Positions 8,151-15,177 of a DNA stretch of 64,000 nt are shown here, in pieces (position 1 is the first letter of the stretch; every line of letters starts with the position of its first letter). The notes beneath the pieces were generated by a model. It made no database searches, was not told the origin of the DNA, and saw only the letters and a list, made by a program, of their open reading frames with translations. The position numbers and the translations under genes are program-made. The DNA comes from Variovorax boronicumulans (GTDB lineage: Bacteria > Pseudomonadota > Gammaproteobacteria > Burkholderiales > Burkholderiaceae_C). The stretch lies in NCBI RefSeq assembly GCF_019352895.1, contig NZ_JAAAFX010000004.1, positions 1,286,991 through 1,350,990 of the forward strand. The letters are read 5' to 3'.

Positions 8151-8828
8151 TCAGCGCACCGTCTTGAGGCGGCGGCCCGCGGGCGCCGGTGTGGGCGCCT
8201 CGGCGGTGGCGCTGCGCGCGAGGATGTTGTCGAAGCCGGTGTTGGCGCGGCCGATGGAGCCGGGCACCTGCAGGAAGCGCGCCTCGTAGTGCAGCGCCAG
8301 GATCAGCCCGTGTATCTCGAAGCCGATCTGGCGTTCGTCGGCGTCGGCGCGCAGATGGCCTTCGCCCTGGGCCTGCACGATGGCACGCAGCACCGCGGCC
8401 TGCCAGATGCTGACCGACTCGACCAGCGCATCGCGCACCGGGCCCGGGCGGTCGTCGAATTCGGAGGCGCCGCTGATGTAGATGCAGCCCGAATCGATCT
8501 CGGTCGAGGTGCGTTTCATCCAGTTGGCGAACATGGCGCGCAGCCGCGGCAGGCCGCGCGGCGCCTTCAGCGCCGGGAAGAACACCTCCTGCTCGAAACG
8601 TGCGTGGTACTCGCGCACCACCGAGATCTGCAGTTCCTCGCGCGAGCCGAAGTGGGCGAACACGCCCGACTTGCTCATCTTGGTGATCTCGGCCACCGCG
8701 CCGATCGACAGGCCTTCGAGCCCGATCTGCGCGGCCAGCGCGAGCGCGGCGTCGACGATGACGGCCTTGGTCTGCTGGCCCTTCTGGGCAACCCTTGCGG
8801 GCTTGGCGGGAACAGCGTTGACAGACAT
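8151..8828 (-). CDS. TetR/AcrR family regulator of the beta-oxidation operon
   Basis: This 225-residue protein has an N-terminal helix-turn-helix at about 25-70 (AVIVDAALALAAQIGLEGLSIGAVAEITKMSKSGVFAHFGSREEL) and a C-terminal ligand domain. It is the first gene of the minus-strand beta-oxidation operon. A perfect 12-bp palindrome lies 24-35 bp upstream of its ATG (8852-8863), so autoregulation together with the operon is likely. By analogy to PsrA/FadR-type TetR proteins the ligand may be an acyl-CoA; that is inference. Confidence 0.88.
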   Translation of the reverse strand: MSVNAVPAKPARVAQKGQQTKAVIVDAALALAAQIGLEGLSIGAVAEITKMSKSGVFAHFGSREELQISVVREYHARFEQEVFFPALKAPRGLPRLRAMFANWMKRTSTEIDSGCIYISGASEFDDRPGPVRDALVESVSIWQAAVLRAIVQAQGEGHLRADADERQIGFEIHGLILALHYEARFLQVPGSIGRANTGFDNILARSATAEAPTPAPAGRRLKTVR

Positions 8829-8849
8829 GGTGAAAGCCTCGACATAAAA

Positions 8850-8865
8850 ACGAACGATCGTTCTA
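8850..8865. promoter_or_regulatory. Candidate TetR operator
   Basis: ACGAACGATCGTTCTA contains the perfect 12-bp palindrome GAACGATCGTTC. It lies just upstream of the TetR gene start in an otherwise short leader. Such a palindrome directly upstream of a self-transcribed TetR gene is the usual operator position. Confidence 0.65.
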
Positions 8866-8896
8866 TTTTGTCGTGGCTTTGGCCTTTTGGCTAAAA

Positions 8897-8922
8897 GAAG
8901 CCCTCAACTGTTGAAGGGCTTC
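8897..8922 (-). terminator. Hairpin terminator after the SDR gene
   Basis: GAAGCCCTCAAC pairs with GTTGAAGGGCTTC (one bulge, tight loop). On the minus strand it is followed by TTTTAGCC. It lies about 145 nt past the SDR stop, behind a dispersed repeat, and separates the SDR from the TetR operon. Confidence 0.65.
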
Positions 8923-8938
8923 GGCAGAAGCAGCCGGC

Positions 8939-9069
8939 TCAAAACAGGCGAAGGACGCGTCGCGAACGCCCCGAGCCTGCATGGAGGAGCGGGGCCGCAC
9001 TCACATGCGGTGGGCACCGCGGATGCGGGATCTGGGTGCGCGGCAGCTTCCCTCGCATGTCCGTTCTCA
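8939..9069 (-). repeat. Dispersed repeat family 2, copy at the SDR stop; holds a 39-codon ORF
   Basis: Read on minus it begins with the SDR stop codon (TGAGAACG) and carries ATCCCGCATCCGC, AGTGCGGC, and GGGCG.TCGCGACG, as in the copy at 48669-48787. An ORF from ATG at 9058 to TGA at 8939 encodes 39 residues ending AGSGRSRRVLRLF. The same frame and stop are kept in the other copy. Whether it is translated is unknown. Confidence 0.75.
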
Positions 9070-9825
9070 GAAGTCCTGCGACACCGGCCGCACCACCACC
9101 TCGTTGATGTCCACGTCGGCCGGCTGCTCCACCGCATAGACCACGGCGCGCGCCACCGCGTCGGCCGGGATCTGGTTGGCCTCGTAGAAGGCCTTGAGGC
9201 CGGCGGTGGCGTCGGCATCGGTGCTGCCGAAGCGCAGTTCCGACTCGACCGCGCCGGGCGACACCACCGTCACGCGCACGCCGCTGTTGCCCATCTCGAC
9301 GCGCAGGCCCTCGGAGATCGCGCGCACGGCGTGCTTGCTCGCGCTGTACACCGTGCCGATGGGCGTGAACACCTTGAAGCCGGCGATCGACGCCACGTTC
9401 AGGATGTGGCCGCTGCCCTGCGCCTGCATGCGCGGCAGCACGGCGGCGATGCCGTAGAGCACGCCCTTGATGTTGACGTCGATGGTGCGGTCCCACTCGT
9501 CGACCTTGAGGCGCTCGATGGGCGACAGCGGCATCACGCCCGCGTTGTTGACCAGCACGTCGATGCGGCCGAAGGCCTCGATGGTGGCGGTGGCGAGCTT
9601 CTCGAGGTCGGCACGCTTGGACACGTCGGTGGCCACCGCGATGGCCTCGCCGCCGGCTTCGCGGATCTCGGCGACCACCTGCTCGAGCCGCTCGGTGCGG
9701 CGCGCCGCGAGCACCACCTTGGCGCCGCGTGCCGCCAGGTGGCGGGCCATCGATTCGCCGATGCCGCTGCTCGCGCCGGTGACGATCGCGACCTTGCCGC
9801 GGATGTTGTCTTGAACGGATGTCAT
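9067..9825 (-). CDS. SDR family NAD(P)-dependent oxidoreductase
   Basis: This 252-residue classical short-chain dehydrogenase has the nucleotide-binding TGASSGIG near residue 17, NNAG near 92, a catalytic Ser in NVASIAG, and YSASK. AARRTER after strand 2 suggests NADP preference. It is divergent from the LysR gene at 9933 with 107 nt between them, the usual arrangement for a LysR-controlled target. The substrate is unknown; many close family members act on quinones, aldehydes or ketones. Confidence 0.9.
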   Translation of the reverse strand: MTSVQDNIRGKVAIVTGASSGIGESMARHLAARGAKVVLAARRTERLEQVVAEIREAGGEAIAVATDVSKRADLEKLATATIEAFGRIDVLVNNAGVMPLSPIERLKVDEWDRTIDVNIKGVLYGIAAVLPRMQAQGSGHILNVASIAGFKVFTPIGTVYSASKHAVRAISEGLRVEMGNSGVRVTVVSPGAVESELRFGSTDADATAGLKAFYEANQIPADAVARAVVYAVEQPADVDINEVVVRPVSQDF

Positions 9826-9891
9826 GGGAATTCCTTTGAAGGGTGTTGAAGAAGTGCATGCAGTGTGGAAAATCCAGGCATTCCCGTAAAT

Positions 9892-9908
9892 GAAGGCTTA
9901 GCGCCTTC
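9892..9908. promoter_or_regulatory. Candidate LysR operator between SDR and LysR genes
   Basis: GAAGGC-TTAGC-GCCTTC is a perfect 6-bp inverted repeat with a 5-bp spacer in the divergent intergenic region. It is placed 25 nt before the LysR start. Binding is inferred from position and symmetry. Confidence 0.4.
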
Positions 9909-9932
9909 AGAATTCCCTGAATAGGAACGCCC

Positions 9933-10817
9933 ATGTCCAACCGTCTCGAAGCCCTGCGCGTGTTCTGCACCGCGGCCGACGCCGCCAACTTCCGCGAGGC
10001 CGCGGTGCGCCTGTCGGTCTCGCCCCAGGTGGTGACGCGTGCGGTGCGCGAACTGGAGGACGAACTGGGCGAGCCGCTGTTCCATCGCAGCACGCGCGGC
10101 GTGCAGCTCACCGACTTCGGTCGCCAGCTCGCGGAGCGCGCACGGGTGGCGGTAGGCGGGGTCGACGAACTCTTCCACCGCATCGACCGGCGCGCGCTGT
10201 CGCAGCACAGCGGCACGGTACGCGTCACGGCGCCGCAGGTGTATGCGCACGCGATCCCCCGGGCGCTGGCGCCGCTGCTGGCGACGCACCCGGGGTTGGT
10301 GCTCGACCTGCGGCTGTCGGAGCAGCATGCCGACGTGGTCGACCAGCAGATCGACATCGGCGTGCGCGTGGGTCCGCTGCGCGATGCACGCTTCGTCTCG
10401 CGGACCGTGGGCAAGATGCCATTGCGCGTGGTGGGCGCACCGGCGCTGATCGCGCGCGTCGGCACGCCGCGCGACATCGAGGCGCTGTCGGCGCTGCCGC
10501 TGACGGCGCTGATCGACCGGAGTTCGGGCCGTCCCTGGCCCTGGGCTTTCAGCCGCAAGCGGCTGTTCACCGTGTCGTCGCCCGCCTTCGTGACGGACCA
10601 CATCGATGCCGAATGCGCGGCCGTGCTGGCGGGCCTGGGTTTCGGTCAGCTGATCGCACCCCTGGCCGAACCGTGGCTGGCATCGGGCGCGCTGGTGGAG
10701 GTGCTGGAGGCCGAGGCGCCGGTGCCCTGGCCTATCAATGTCTATCGACCGCAGCGCGCGCCGGTGCCGGCGCGCGTGCGGCTGGTGTTCGACGAACTGG
10801 TGCGCGTGCTGCGCTGA
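9933..10817 (+). CDS. LysR family transcriptional regulator
   Basis: This 294-residue protein begins MSNRLEALRVFCTAADAANFREAAVRLSVSPQVVTRAVRELE, the LysR winged helix-turn-helix, followed by LFHRSTRGVQLTDFG. The rest is the two-lobed co-inducer domain. The recognition helix has PQVVTRAV instead of the more common PSAVSRQI. It faces the SDR gene and probably controls it. The inducer is unknown. Confidence 0.92.
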   Translation: MSNRLEALRVFCTAADAANFREAAVRLSVSPQVVTRAVRELEDELGEPLFHRSTRGVQLTDFGRQLAERARVAVGGVDELFHRIDRRALSQHSGTVRVTAPQVYAHAIPRALAPLLATHPGLVLDLRLSEQHADVVDQQIDIGVRVGPLRDARFVSRTVGKMPLRVVGAPALIARVGTPRDIEALSALPLTALIDRSSGRPWPWAFSRKRLFTVSSPAFVTDHIDAECAAVLAGLGFGQLIAPLAEPWLASGALVEVLEAEAPVPWPINVYRPQRAPVPARVRLVFDELVRVLR

Positions 10818-10868
10818 ACGCGTCGAATGACACCTGGCGGGCGCATGGCGCGCCCGCCCTCACCGCCT

Positions 10869-11717
10869 TCAGAGCTTGAAGGGGACCACTTCCTGGCGCT
10901 GGTCGCCCAGGCCTTCGATGCCCAGGGTCATGACGTCGCCCTTCTTCAGGTAGAGCGGCGGCTTCATGCCCAGGCCCACGCCGGGGGGCGTGCCGGTGGT
11001 GATGACGTCGCCGGGCATCAGCGTCATGAACTGGCTGACGTAGCTCACCAGCTTGGCCACCGAGAAGATCATGGTCTTGGTGCTGCCGGTCTGCACGCGC
11101 TTGCCGTTGAGGTCGAGCCACATGGCGAGCTTCTGCGGGTTGGGCACGTCGTCGCGCGTCACCAGCCAGGGGCCGATCGGGCCGAAGGTGTCGCAACCCT
11201 TGCCCTTGTCCCAGGTGCCGCCGCGCTCGATCTGGTACTCGCGTTCGCTGATGTCGTTGATGGTGCAGTAGCCGGCCACGAAGTTGAGCGCGTCCTTTTG
11301 CGAGACATAGCGTGCGCGCGTGCCGATGACCACGCCGAGTTCGACTTCCCAGTCGGACTTGACCGAGCCCTTGGGCAGCATCACCGGGTCGTTGGGGCCC
11401 TGGATGCAGCTCGTGGCCTTCATGAACACGATCGGTTCCTTGGGAATCGGCAGGTTCGATTCCGCGGCGTGGTCCGCATAGTTCAGGCCGATGGCGATGA
11501 ACTTGCCGACGTTGGCCACCGGGCTGCCCAGGCGGGGCTTGCCCTTGACCAGCGGCAGCTTGTCGGTCTTGAGCTTGCGCAGCTTGGCCAGCGCGGCATC
11601 GCCCAGCTGGTCCGGCCCCAGGTCCTTGACCACCGCGCTCAGGTCACGCAGTTGTCCGTTGTCATCGATGAGGCCTGGCTTTTCCTTGCCGGGGTTGCCG
11701 TAACGCACGAGTTTCAT
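10869..11717 (-). CDS. Fumarylacetoacetate hydrolase (FAH) family protein, probable 2,4-diketo-3-deoxy-sugar-acid hydrolase
   Basis: This 282-residue FAH-fold protein shows FIAIGLNYADHAAE, VFMKATSCIQGPNDPV, and the metal ligands in SDWEVELGVVIG (Glu-x-Glu) with NDISEREYQ, plus MPGDVITTGTPPGVG. The family cleaves C-C bonds in 1,3-diketo acids with a divalent metal. It sits 64 nt behind an SDR resembling 2-keto-3-deoxy-L-fuconate dehydrogenase. That suggests hydrolysis of a 2,4-diketo-3-deoxy acid to pyruvate plus a hydroxy acid. The pathway role is inferred; the FAH family is certain. Confidence 0.88.
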   Translation of the reverse strand: MKLVRYGNPGKEKPGLIDDNGQLRDLSAVVKDLGPDQLGDAALAKLRKLKTDKLPLVKGKPRLGSPVANVGKFIAIGLNYADHAAESNLPIPKEPIVFMKATSCIQGPNDPVMLPKGSVKSDWEVELGVVIGTRARYVSQKDALNFVAGYCTINDISEREYQIERGGTWDKGKGCDTFGPIGPWLVTRDDVPNPQKLAMWLDLNGKRVQTGSTKTMIFSVAKLVSYVSQFMTLMPGDVITTGTPPGVGLGMKPPLYLKKGDVMTLGIEGLGDQRQEVVPFKL

Positions 11718-11781
11718 TCAGAGATTCCTTTCAAAGGTGGTGAGGAGTGTATTCAGTGGTGCCGGCCGCTGCCGGCGTGCT

Positions 11782-12516
11782 TCAGATCGTGATGCCGCCG
11801 TCGACGGAGAAGGCCTGACCGGTGGCGAAGATGGCTTCGTCGCTGGCCAGGAACACCACGACCGGCGCGATCTCGTGCGCCTGCGCGAGCCGGCCCATGG
11901 GCTGGCGCGCGATGAAGGCCTTGCGCGCCTCGACCGGATCGGCGTTGGCGTTGATGCGTTCGCCCAGCGAGGGCGTGTCGACCGTGCCCGGGCACACCGC
12001 ATTGCAGCGCACGCCCTGCAGCACGTAGTCGGCCGCCACGCTCTTGGTCAGGCCCAGCACCGCGGCCTTGGTGGTGCCGTAGACGTTGCGGTTGGGCAGG
12101 CCCTTGATGCTCGAGCAGACGCTGGCCATGTTGATGATGCTGCCGCCGCCCGCGGCCAGCATGCGCGGCAGCACCGCCTGGATGGCCCAGAACTGGGCCC
12201 GCACATTGAGTCGGAAGGCGAAGTCGAGGTCGTCGTCGGTGGCGTCGAGGATGGTGCCGTTGTGCACCACGCCCGCGCAGTTGAACAGCACGTCGACGGC
12301 CGGCATGCGCGCCACCAGCGCCTGGATGGCGGCCTTGTCGAGCACGTCGAGCACCGCGGTCTGCACGTTGGGCGTGCCGGCGTAGCTCTCGAGCAGCGCG
12401 GCGTTGACGTCGGTGGCCCAGACCTGGGCGCCTTCGGCGGCCATGGCGAGGGCGGTGGCGCGGCCGATGCCCTGGCCGGCGGCCGTGATGAGGGCAGTCT
12501 TTCCCTGGAGTCTCAT
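11782..12516 (-). CDS. SDR oxidoreductase, 2-keto-3-deoxy-L-fuconate dehydrogenase type
   Basis: ATG at 12516 (MRLQGKTALITAAGQGIGRA, 244 residues) is preferred to the longer frame. It has AGGA upstream and begins right at the Rossmann strand. Motifs are TAAGQGIG, FNCAG, NMASVCSS and YGTTK. ATDVN indicates NAD preference. AAGQGIG and the overall sequence resemble the BDH2/2-keto-3-deoxy-L-fuconate dehydrogenase group. It likely oxidises the 4-hydroxyl of a 2-keto-3-deoxy acid, feeding the FAH hydrolase behind it. It is divergent from the FadR-type regulator. Confidence 0.82.
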   Translation of the reverse strand: MRLQGKTALITAAGQGIGRATALAMAAEGAQVWATDVNAALLESYAGTPNVQTAVLDVLDKAAIQALVARMPAVDVLFNCAGVVHNGTILDATDDDLDFAFRLNVRAQFWAIQAVLPRMLAAGGGSIINMASVCSSIKGLPNRNVYGTTKAAVLGLTKSVAADYVLQGVRCNAVCPGTVDTPSLGERINANADPVEARKAFIARQPMGRLAQAHEIAPVVVFLASDEAIFATGQAFSVDGGITI

Positions 12517-12598
12517 GCGATGTCCTGGTGAGTGGGGGATGGATGTGTGGCTTTTCAGGGTTTCGCCCGATGGCGAGCACCCGGCGGCGCCCGTATTC

Positions 12599-12627
12599 TG
12601 AATTGGTCTGACCACTTGTCCAATTCA
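12599..12627. promoter_or_regulatory. FadR/GntR-type operator between divergent genes
   Basis: TGAATTGG (12599-12606) and CCAATTCA (12620-12627) are perfect inverted arms. Overlapping one arm is TGGTCTGACCA (12604-12614), matching the TGGTCnGACCA form bound by FadR-subfamily regulators. It lies between the SDR and the regulator gene, so it may control both sides. Confidence 0.65.
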
Positions 12628-12668
12628 GGACAACCCTTAACCCCCCCCCTTTTTCTTCTTTCCTGCCC

Positions 12669-13379
12669 GTGCCCCTGCAGTCCATCGCGCCCCAGCGCCT
12701 CTACCGCCAGATCGCCGACCAGCTGCGCACGCTGATCGGCGACGGCGAATTCGCCACCGGCGCACGGCTACCGGCCGAGCGCGACCTGGCGCGCCAGCTG
12801 GGCGTGAGCCGGCCTTCGGTGCGCGAGGCGCTGATCGCGCTCGAGGTCGAGGGCTGGGTCGAGGTGCGCACCGGCTCGGGCGTGTACGTGCAGGACCGCT
12901 CGCAACGCCAGGCAGCGCCGGTCGCTGCCCTCGAATGGGGGCCGCTGGAGCTGATCCGCGCGCGCCGCGTGGTCGAGGGCGAGACCGCCGCACTGGCCGC
13001 GGCCCAGGGCCGGCGCAAGGACGTGGACGCGATGACGCGCGCCATCGCGCTGATGCAGGAACTGGCCGGCCGCAACGTGATGCCGCTCGAAGGCGACCGC
13101 GCCTTCCACCTGGCCATCGTCGGCGCCTGCGGCAACGTGGTGCTGCAGGAGACGGTCGAAGGCTTCTGGGATTCGCGCAACGGCCCGATCTTCACGCGGC
13201 TGGGTGGCTACTTCGAGACCCTGCCCTCCTGGCGCTCGGCCATTGCGGAACACGAGCAGATCCTCGATGCCATCGCCGCGCGCGACGCCGATGCGGCGCG
13301 CACGGCGATGCACGAACACATGGACAAGTCCCACCAGAGATTCAGCGCGAGCTGGCGCCGCGCGAAGAAAGCTGCCTGA
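12669..13379 (+). CDS. FadR-subfamily GntR transcriptional regulator
   Basis: This 236-residue protein starts at GTG (12669). The N-terminal winged helix (LYRQIADQLRTLIGDGEF, LPAERDLARQLGVSRPSVREALIALEVEGWVEVRTGSGVYV) is followed by an all-helical FCD effector domain with conserved His in DRAFHLAIVGACGN and MHEHMDKSH. FadR/UxuR-like members sense sugar acids or their dehydration products. It leads the TRAP/UxaA gene set, and an FadR-type palindrome lies 42 nt upstream, so it likely represses the whole cluster until its sugar-acid ligand appears. Confidence 0.92.
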   Translation: MPLQSIAPQRLYRQIADQLRTLIGDGEFATGARLPAERDLARQLGVSRPSVREALIALEVEGWVEVRTGSGVYVQDRSQRQAAPVAALEWGPLELIRARRVVEGETAALAAAQGRRKDVDAMTRAIALMQELAGRNVMPLEGDRAFHLAIVGACGNVVLQETVEGFWDSRNGPIFTRLGGYFETLPSWRSAIAEHEQILDAIAARDADAARTAMHEHMDKSHQRFSASWRRAKKAA

Positions 13380-13435
13380 TCGACGCGCCAGCAGAGTTTC
13401 TCGTTTCTCATCAGACAACAACGGAGACAAGCCAC

Positions 13436-14446
13436 ATGAATCGCACGAACGACAAGAGCAAGCGTTGGGTCCTCAAGGCCGTGGCGCTGGGCGCCCTGGC
13501 CGCCACCACCTTCGGGGTGGCGGGCACCGCGGGCGCACAGACCAAGCTCAAGTGGGCCCATGTGTACGAGACCTCGGAGCCCTTCCACAAGTACTCGGTC
13601 TGGGCCGCGGAAGAGATCAAGAAGCGCACCAACGGCCGCTACGACATCCAGGTGTTCCCGGCCTCCAGCCTGGGCAAGGAAGCCGACATCAACCAGGGCC
13701 TGACGCTGGGCACGGTCGACATGGTGCTCACGGGCGCCAGCTTCGCCGGGCGCAGCTACACGCCACTGGCGATCTCCTACTTCCCTTTTATCTTCCGTGA
13801 TGCCGAGCACCAGCTGAAGTACGCCAAGAGCGACGTCTTCAAGGAACTGGCCAAGGGCTACGACGACAAGACCGGCAACCACATCACCGCGCTCAACTAC
13901 TACGGCGCGCGCCACGTGACCTCGAGCGCGGCACGGCCGGTGGCCAAGCCCGAGGACATGAAGGGCCTGAAGATCCGCGTGCCCGACGCGCCGGCCTACC
14001 TGGCCTTCCCCAAGGCACTGGGCGCCAACGCCACGCCGATCGCCTTCGCCGAGGTGTATCTCGCGCTGCAGAGCGGCACCGTCGACGCGCAGGAGAACCC
14101 GCTGCCCACCATCGAGGCCAAGAAGTTCTTCGAGGTGCAGAAGAACATCTCGCTGACCGGCCACATCGTCGACTCGCTGCTGACCGTGGTCTCGGGCCAG
14201 CTCTGGGGCAAGCTCAGTGCCGACGACAAGAAGGTCTTCACCGAGGTCACGCAGGAAGCGGCCGAGAAGACCGGCCGCGAGATCATCGCGGCGGAAGCCC
14301 GCCTGGTCGAGGAGTTCAGGAAGCGCGGCAACAACATCATCACGGTCGACAAGAACGCCTTCCGCGACGCGGTGCTGAAGAACACCAAGCCGACGGATCA
14401 TGGCTACCGCCAACAAGACTACGACCGCATCCTCGCTATCCGTTGA
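13436..14446 (+). CDS. dctP: TRAP transporter substrate-binding protein (DctP family)
   Basis: ATG at 13436, preceded by GGAGA, gives 336 residues. The signal peptide runs through VALGALAATTFGVAGTAGAQ. The mature protein has the DctP pattern: LKWAHVYETSEPFHKYSVWAAEEI, PASSLGKEADINQGLTLGTVDM, and the ligand-carboxylate Arg region MKGLKIRVPDAPAY followed by GANATPIAFAEVYLALQSGTVDAQENPLPTI. It binds an organic or sugar acid in the periplasm for DctQM. A large hairpin separates it from dctQ, consistent with higher expression of the binding protein. Confidence 0.95.
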   Translation: MNRTNDKSKRWVLKAVALGALAATTFGVAGTAGAQTKLKWAHVYETSEPFHKYSVWAAEEIKKRTNGRYDIQVFPASSLGKEADINQGLTLGTVDMVLTGASFAGRSYTPLAISYFPFIFRDAEHQLKYAKSDVFKELAKGYDDKTGNHITALNYYGARHVTSSAARPVAKPEDMKGLKIRVPDAPAYLAFPKALGANATPIAFAEVYLALQSGTVDAQENPLPTIEAKKFFEVQKNISLTGHIVDSLLTVVSGQLWGKLSADDKKVFTEVTQEAAEKTGREIIAAEARLVEEFRKRGNNIITVDKNAFRDAVLKNTKPTDHGYRQQDYDRILAIR

Positions 14447-14447
14447 T

Positions 14448-14563
14448 GGGGCGCAGGAAGCTGCTGCGCCCCGCGATCTTGCACCTGCGATGCTCGACGT
14501 ACAAAAGTACGTCTGCGCTTCTCGGTACAAGCTGGCGGGGCTCGCGACGCTTCCTGCATCCCC
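14448..14563. repeat. 116-bp imperfect palindrome between dctP and dctQ
   Basis: Outer arms GGGGCGCAGGAAG (14448-14460) and CTTCCTGCATCCCC (14550-14563) and the central GACGTAC-AAAA-GTACGTC (14496-14513) share one centre near 14505. The sequence between is partly complementary. Within it GGGGCGCAG/CTGCGCCCC (14448-14472) forms an alternative stem. It may be a mobile palindromic element and an RNA-stabilising hairpin. No T-run follows, so it is not an obvious terminator. Confidence 0.7.
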
Positions 14564-14610
14564 CTTGAGGCTGTCGAGAAAAAACCAAAACACAACACGA
14601 TGGAGATGCG

Positions 14611-15165
14611 ATGAGCGAGAAATTGCTGGGGGATGACGGGGAGTTTCATGTGACCGACGAGGCGGTCGACCTGTCGGGCACGACGGTCGAGGCCTGGGCC
14701 GCACTGGGGATCTTCTGGGCACTGGGGCTGACGGTGCTCTACCAGTTCGTCACGCGCTACGTGCTCAACGACTCGGCCGCCTGGACGGAGGAGATCGCAC
14801 GCTACCTGCTGATCGGCGTGGTGTTCATCGGCGCCTCGATCGGGGTGGCGAAGAACAACCACATCCAGGTCGACTTCTTCTACCGCCACATGCCCGCGCG
14901 CATGGGCAAGGTGCTGGGCATCGCGGTCGACGTGCTGCGCACGCTGTTCTTCGTGGCGGCGGTGGTGATGACGGTGCAGATGATGGTCAAGATCGGCAAC
15001 AACGCCGCCATGACCATCGTCGACCTGCCGATGAACCTGGTCTACGGCGTCTGCCTGCTGGGCTTCGTCGCGATGCTGGCGCGCTCGCTGCAGGTGAGCT
15101 GGGTGCACTGGCAGCGCGGCTACTGCGTGCTCGAGCGCCCCGAGTCCACGATCCAGGACCGCTGA
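14611..15165 (+). CDS. dctQ: TRAP transporter small permease (DctQ family)
   Basis: This 184-residue protein has four predicted membrane segments. The family pattern is WTEEIARYLLIGVVFIGASIGVAKNNHIQVDFF, followed by membrane segments ending with VDLPMNLVYGVCLLGFVAML. It forms the small integral subunit of the Na+-driven TRAP symporter with DctM. dctM follows 12 nt later. An unusually acidic tail (MSEKLLGDDGEFHVTDEAVD) precedes the first membrane helix. Confidence 0.95.
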   Translation: MSEKLLGDDGEFHVTDEAVDLSGTTVEAWAALGIFWALGLTVLYQFVTRYVLNDSAAWTEEIARYLLIGVVFIGASIGVAKNNHIQVDFFYRHMPARMGKVLGIAVDVLRTLFFVAAVVMTVQMMVKIGNNAAMTIVDLPMNLVYGVCLLGFVAMLARSLQVSWVHWQRGYCVLERPESTIQDR

Positions 15166-15177
15166 GCGGAACACGCC

